64,000 nucleotides of DNA from Paraspadella gotoi (taxonomy: Eukaryota; Chaetognatha): contig JBJCIZ010000239.1 in assembly GCA_051294375.1 (NCBI GenBank), forward strand, positions 4,196,402 to 4,260,401. The letters are read 5' to 3'. Made by a program: the position numbers and the translations under genes. Every line of letters starts with the position of its first letter. Within the stretch, counting starts at the first letter, position 1. Below are positions 60,711-64,000 of this stretch, one piece after another. The notes under the pieces were generated by a model. The model ran no database searches. It was not told the DNA's origin and worked only from the letters and a program-made list of their open reading frames with translations.

Positions 60711-60903
60711 GAAAAGTTTGAAATGAATTTTCAAACAAGGATTTATTTTTAAATAAAAAAAATGGACATGTTTCGGCTTAATTACAAGCCATTCATCAGC
60801 ATTAAAAATTTTAATGCTGATGAAGGCTTGTAATTAAGCCGAAACATGTCCATTTTTTATTAAAAATAAAATCGTTTTGTTGAAAATTCAATTTCAAACT
60901 TTC
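60711..60903. ncRNA. Inverted pair of hammerhead-ribozyme-like motifs
   Basis: An imperfect palindrome of about 190 bp centred near 60808, with a hammerhead-like core on each strand. Plus strand: CTGATGA 60817-60823, stem II GGCTT/AAGCC, GAAACATGTC 60841-60850. Minus strand: CTGATGA read from 60799 down to 60793, same stem II, GAAACATGTC ending at 60765. Helix I pairs AATG with CATT in both. Stems I and II differ from those at 40265-40312 but are complementary in each, so the changes are compensatory. Extra A (plus) or AT (minus) lies after CTGATGA. Likely a Penelope-like or retrozyme remnant inserted as an inverted dimer. Confidence 0.6.
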
Positions 60904-61127
60904 TAATAATTAAATTACAGCCCAACGAAAAGAAAGGATTATTACCACAATAACTAAATTATATAATATATATATACCAGCGACCAGACCAGAAACGAAA
61001 GAGTCTTATGTCAGCCCGGAAATAAAAGTATAAAAATGAATGAGCGTGAAAATTAATAAGGTGCCCAAAGAAAGATGCGATAGAAATAAGATAATATAAC
61101 ATGTACGCGCGAGTCAGGTTAATAACA

Positions 61128-61180
61128 AGTTTGAGGAAACAATGTCGGATCCTGGCCCATACGATAATTAATTAATTCAA
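61128..61180. repeat. Dispersed short repeat, second copy
   Basis: Matches 43475-43525: CAAGTTTGAGGAAACAATGT then CGGATC and ACGATAATTAA. Confidence 0.5.
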
Positions 61181-61314
61181 TTAATTGATTTGAATTAATT
61201 ATTATAATTTATATTCAGCTTGTCATCATCGATGTCCTTAAAATTGAGTCAGGACAGTTAATTAAATGTTTTGATTTACATTTTAACATCACAAACCAGA
61301 TATCCTCATATATC

Positions 61315-61705
61315 GAGGCCCAGGGCGGCAAAGCCGCGTCCTGTCTTGATTTTGAGTTCGGTTTTTGGGAGCTTCGTCAGCGCTTTTTTGGGCAAATGCA
61401 ATGGCTTCTGAAAGTGTGATATCAATAGGGAGTTGAATTTTCAATCATATGGCTTTCTAATTCATCAAGATCTTTAAAAATTCTTTCAATGTGTTCATAT
61501 CAATATTCGTATTTGGTTTTATGTTTTTATATACAAAACCAAAACGTTTTTTTAATTATATGTCGCTCTCTCTCATCCTCTTTTTTCTCAAGTTCACTGC
61601 TTCTTCCTGATTTGTCTAAAAACGAGTTCGCGGCTCTTGCAGCGTCTGTCCAGCTTTCTTTCATCCCTTCTGCTCTCTTTCTCTCTGCTGCTTTTTTTTT
61701 ACCAA
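61315..61705 (-). pseudogene. Coding-like relic, unrecognised protein
   Basis: The minus-strand translation reads KKKAAERKRAEGMKESW, then TDAARAANSFLDKSGRSS. Further on it gives IFKDLDELESHMIENST and, one frame away, ITLSEAIAFAQKSADEAPK. At least two frameshifts or stops separate these coding-like pieces; one lies in a CCC run. The charged, helical content is protein-like and the pieces are co-linear over about 390 bases. It may be a decayed transposon accessory protein or a host exon hit by read errors. No family is recognised. Confidence 0.35.
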
Positions 61706-61747
61706 AAAATTCGTGTTAGATATAATGTGGGTTCACTAATGCTAAAA

Positions 61748-61835
61748 AACGATGCCGCGAAACCGTGCGCGAACCCGGGGTCCTTTGGGTAGAGAATAAG
61801 CATCACAGCTACGTGCGGCGCCATAAGTAAAGGGC
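61748..61835 (-). repeat. tRNA-like segment, possible SINE head
   Basis: The minus strand reads CACGTAGCTGTGATGC (A-box-like), then TACCCAAAGGACC, then CCCGGGTTCGCGC (B-box-like GGTTCGNNNC). Spacing is close to a tRNA-derived SINE head, but stems are imperfect and no CCA-like end or functional anticodon can be defended. Confidence 0.3.
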
Positions 61836-61839
61836 TGGG

Positions 61840-62260
61840 TAGAGCTTCTCTCTCTCTCTCCCTTTTAATTATTATAATATCCGCTCTTGTCTCTTTCTCT
61901 TTTTCTCTGCAGGCGGCCTGTTGCTCTCTCCTCTTCTCTTTTTTCTCTCTCTCTGCTCCTGTCTCTCTGTGTGTGTCTGTGCCATATCTGTCCGATCTCT
62001 GGCGTACTCGTTTTGTTTTTTGAAAATTCTGGGATTATTTTTTTTCCTTCTAAAAACTTTTTATTATTGGCATGTTTTCCGCGGCGTTTTTTTCAATACC
62101 AAAATCCTCATATTTTTCAATCCGAGAAGTTTCTTCGATGGATTTATTCTCTTCTTTTTCTCTCCTCCTCTTTCTCTCTCTCTCTCTTGTTCTTTTCTCT
62201 CTCATTTTTTCCTGCTCTTCTCTCTCTCTCCTCTCTCTCTCTTATCAAACTCAACACACG
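61840..62260. repeat. CT- and T-rich stretch
   Basis: CT arrays at 61843-61862, 61930-61975, 62155-62195 and 62215-62245 separated by T-rich DNA. Frames are Ser/Leu/Phe-rich and not called. Confidence 0.7.
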
Positions 62261-62434
62261 CATTTGTTTGTTTTATTAACTATCATCGCATCCAATGAAT
62301 GAACAATCATCTGCATGCAAGAAATGACAATCATACGGACAGTTTACACTAGGAGAATGCGATGAACCAATATATACACAGCCAGTGAATGACTATCATC
62401 GGCATCAATAATTGATTATCATCGGGAATGCAAT

Positions 62435-62525
62435 AATCAATTCCTAATTACATCAATAAATTACTATTACATCACTCAATTAGTAATTACCTCAATCAAT
62501 TACTATTACATCAATAATTACGTTA
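62435..62525. repeat. Degenerate minisatellite, AATTACATCAAT units
   Basis: Units such as ATTACATCAATAAATTACT and ATTACCTCAATCAATTACT occur four to five times. Confidence 0.65.
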
Positions 62526-62784
62526 TCGCAGTGCAATTCACGTCGTTTTTTCCCCGGTTTTTGTTCGATTAATTTTCCATATGATAGTGGGCTGCTGGGC
62601 TCGGATGCTTTGAAGTCCTTTTTAAGATTTTGGTTATTTTAATGTACTCCCTTCTCTCTCTCTCTCTCCGGTCTCTCCGTCTCTCTGCTTTCTGCTCTCT
62701 CAGCCACTCTCTTTCTCTCTCATCTCTCTCCTCTTTTTATGCAATAGCGAACGATCCTTATGCTTTTAAGAATTTTTTTTAACC

Positions 62785-63125
62785 CTTGGCATCATTTTTT
62801 CACATTGGCATAATTTTTTCAAAACTTGCATGTCCCCGGGGTCTAAAACTTTAATATCTAGCTTCTTCACTCACTTTCCTACCAGGCTCACCAAAAATTT
62901 CATCTCAATCTATCATGGTTAAAAAAAATAAAAAGATTTCAGTAAATGTGGACTGCATATTTTTTTTCATTTAAACTCATTTCCACGGTGACGTTTCACT
63001 GAAACTATTATATCAAAAGCGTTCGTCATACGGTTTTCCTACCAGCACACACAAACATTATTGTCAACCTCAATCTATCCATCCCCAATTATGGATAATT
63101 GAGTATTTATTGGGTTAAAGATAAG
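62785..63125. repeat. Composite repeat: TTGGCATCATTTTT units plus dispersed repeat (copy 3)
   Basis: Three TTGGCAT-type units at 62785-62835, then sequence with AAACTCATTTCCAC, TTTCACTGAAACTATTATAT, CACACACAAAC and CAATCTATCCATCC, matching the order at 43618-44040. Confidence 0.5.
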
Positions 63126-63150
63126 TAAGATTTTAGTTCAAATTCGCAGA

Positions 63151-63175
63151 NNNNNNNNNNNNNNNNNNNNNNNNN
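63151..63175. other. Assembly gap of exactly 25 N
   Basis: Placeholder-sized gap. Confidence 0.99.
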
Positions 63176-63363
63176 ACTGCGAGCGCCGCCTTCAGGGAAT
63201 CCTAAAATTATAAGTAATAAAAGACGATTTCCAATGCACGGGCTTAAGTCTAAAGTCACTGCGGCGCAACACGTTGGATGAACCGATCTTGTTTTTAGAT
63301 TTCCAACTCGTACAAAAATATTTTGAGCTACTATTTCTCTCAAATTGTATTCATATATTTTTT

Positions 63364-63625
63364 NNNNNNNNNNNNNNNNNNNNNNNNNNNNNNNNNNNNN
63401 NNNNNNNNNNNNNNNNNNNNNNNNNNNNNNNNNNNNNNNNNNNNNNNNNNNNNNNNNNNNNNNNNNNNNNNNNNNNNNNNNNNNNNNNNNNNNNNNNNNN
63501 NNNNNNNNNNNNNNNNNNNNNNNNNNNNNNNNNNNNNNNNNNNNNNNNNNNNNNNNNNNNNNNNNNNNNNNNNNNNNNNNNNNNNNNNNNNNNNNNNNNN
63601 NNNNNNNNNNNNNNNNNNNNNNNNN
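63364..63625. other. Assembly gap (262 N)
   Basis: Immediately precedes the candidate terminal exon at 63626, so the start of that exon is missing. Confidence 0.99.
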
Positions 63626-63805
63626 CGTGGCCACGCTGCCTCGCACGAAGATGACGCCGATGACACGTTGAGGCGGCTCCGGGTCTCGGTGAAGACTATA
63701 ATCACGAGAACCGGCAAGTTTAACTTTAAGGCGTTGCGCGCCACAGTGACTTTGTGTTTAACTTATTCGCAAGAAGTATTTGATGCTTTGATGCTTCTCG
63801 GTTAA
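63626..63805 (+). CDS. Possible terminal exon, 5' part lost in gap, unrecognised
   Basis: Open from the gap edge for 59 codons to a TAA stop. The peptide begins RGHAASHEDDADDTLRRL and continues VSVKTIITRTGKFNFKALRA, ending EVFDALMLLG. It is GC-rich and amino-acid-balanced relative to the surroundings. An AATAAA lies about 40 bases after the stop (63843-63848), consistent with a 3' UTR. The family is not recognised, and the exon's true start is hidden by the gap. Confidence 0.35.
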   Translation, partial: RGHAASHEDDADDTLRRLRVSVKTIITRTGKFNFKALRATVTLCLTYSQEVFDALMLLG

Positions 63806-63898
63806 ATTTTTTTGGGGGGACTGATAAAGACTTATAAACGATAATAAAAACCTTTGTTGCTTCAAACTTATTTCGAAAGGCAAGAAATAATACGATAG

Positions 63899-64000
63899 TG
63901 TGGCGGTATATTTACACCGCCTCACGTCCACCATCTTTCAGCCGAATCCATTGGCTCAGAGGGGGAACATACCATCCCAGGAGTTGTGTTCCATCCACAG
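63899..64000 (+). repeat. Possible LTR start at the window edge
   Basis: Begins TGTGGCGGTATATTTACACC and includes the 6-bp stem GGCGGT/ACCGCC. The start TGTGGC is the same as that of the Ty3/gypsy LTR ends in this window. The rest is outside the window, so this is only a hint. Confidence 0.2.

Overview
The window looks like gene-poor DNA from a multicellular eukaryote, most likely an invertebrate animal. It is dominated by (GA)n/(CT)n, (TCG)n, (GACG)n and (GAAT)n arrays, degenerate minisatellites and dispersed repeats. It carries splice-site-like signals but no long host open reading frame, no bacterial-style operons and no rRNA or canonical tRNA gene. I cannot name the species. Sixteen runs of N break it up. 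Four are exactly 25 N, and related copies of a sequence differ mostly by scattered single-base insertions and deletions. Both suggest a draft assembly whose gaps were filled with poorly corrected long reads, so apparent frameshifts and some duplications need to be read with caution.

Layout. 1-2.9 kb: a (TCG/TCA)n array, a TGACG-rich minisatellite, a MITE-like element and a polypyrimidine/polypurine pair. 2.8-23.5 kb and 26.5-29.75/36.1-36.6 kb: a mosaic of large duplicated blocks, here called A to G. Some are direct (A 2.8/9.5 kb, B 5.3/11.3 kb, C 8.4/14.6 kb, F 15.8/26.6 kb, G 21.8/28.5 kb). One large set is inverted (10.7-14.2 kb against 18.3-21.8 kb). Block B carries a cluster of four CACGTG sites just upstream of a TATA-like sequence. 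23.6-26.4 kb: a candidate promoter with a short first exon, a minisatellite, AT-rich DNA and an array of GC-rich palindromes.

29,755-36,097 is the clearest element in the window: a 6.3-kb Ty3/gypsy LTR retrotransposon on the minus strand. It has two about 480-bp LTRs (TGTG...CACA), a 4-bp target-site duplication, gag with a CHCC-like knuckle, protease, reverse transcriptase, RNase H and integrase. It sits inside a MITE-like element whose uninterrupted paralogue (the empty site) is at 22.8-23.0 kb.

36.6-64 kb: unique or low-complexity DNA with more MITE-like elements that have degenerate TTAGG-like interiors, tRNA-like SINE candidates, two loci with hammerhead-ribozyme-like motifs of the kind known from Penelope-like elements (40.27 kb, and an inverted pair at 60.7-60.9 kb), and a few possible host exons (45.59, 60.34 and 63.63 kb) plus a coding-like relic at 61.3-61.7 kb. 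None of the host exons can be tied to a named family from sequence alone.

The most interesting signals are the hammerhead-like motifs with compensatory stem changes, the filled and empty sites of the retrotransposon in one window, and the MITE family whose body resembles decayed telomeric repeat.
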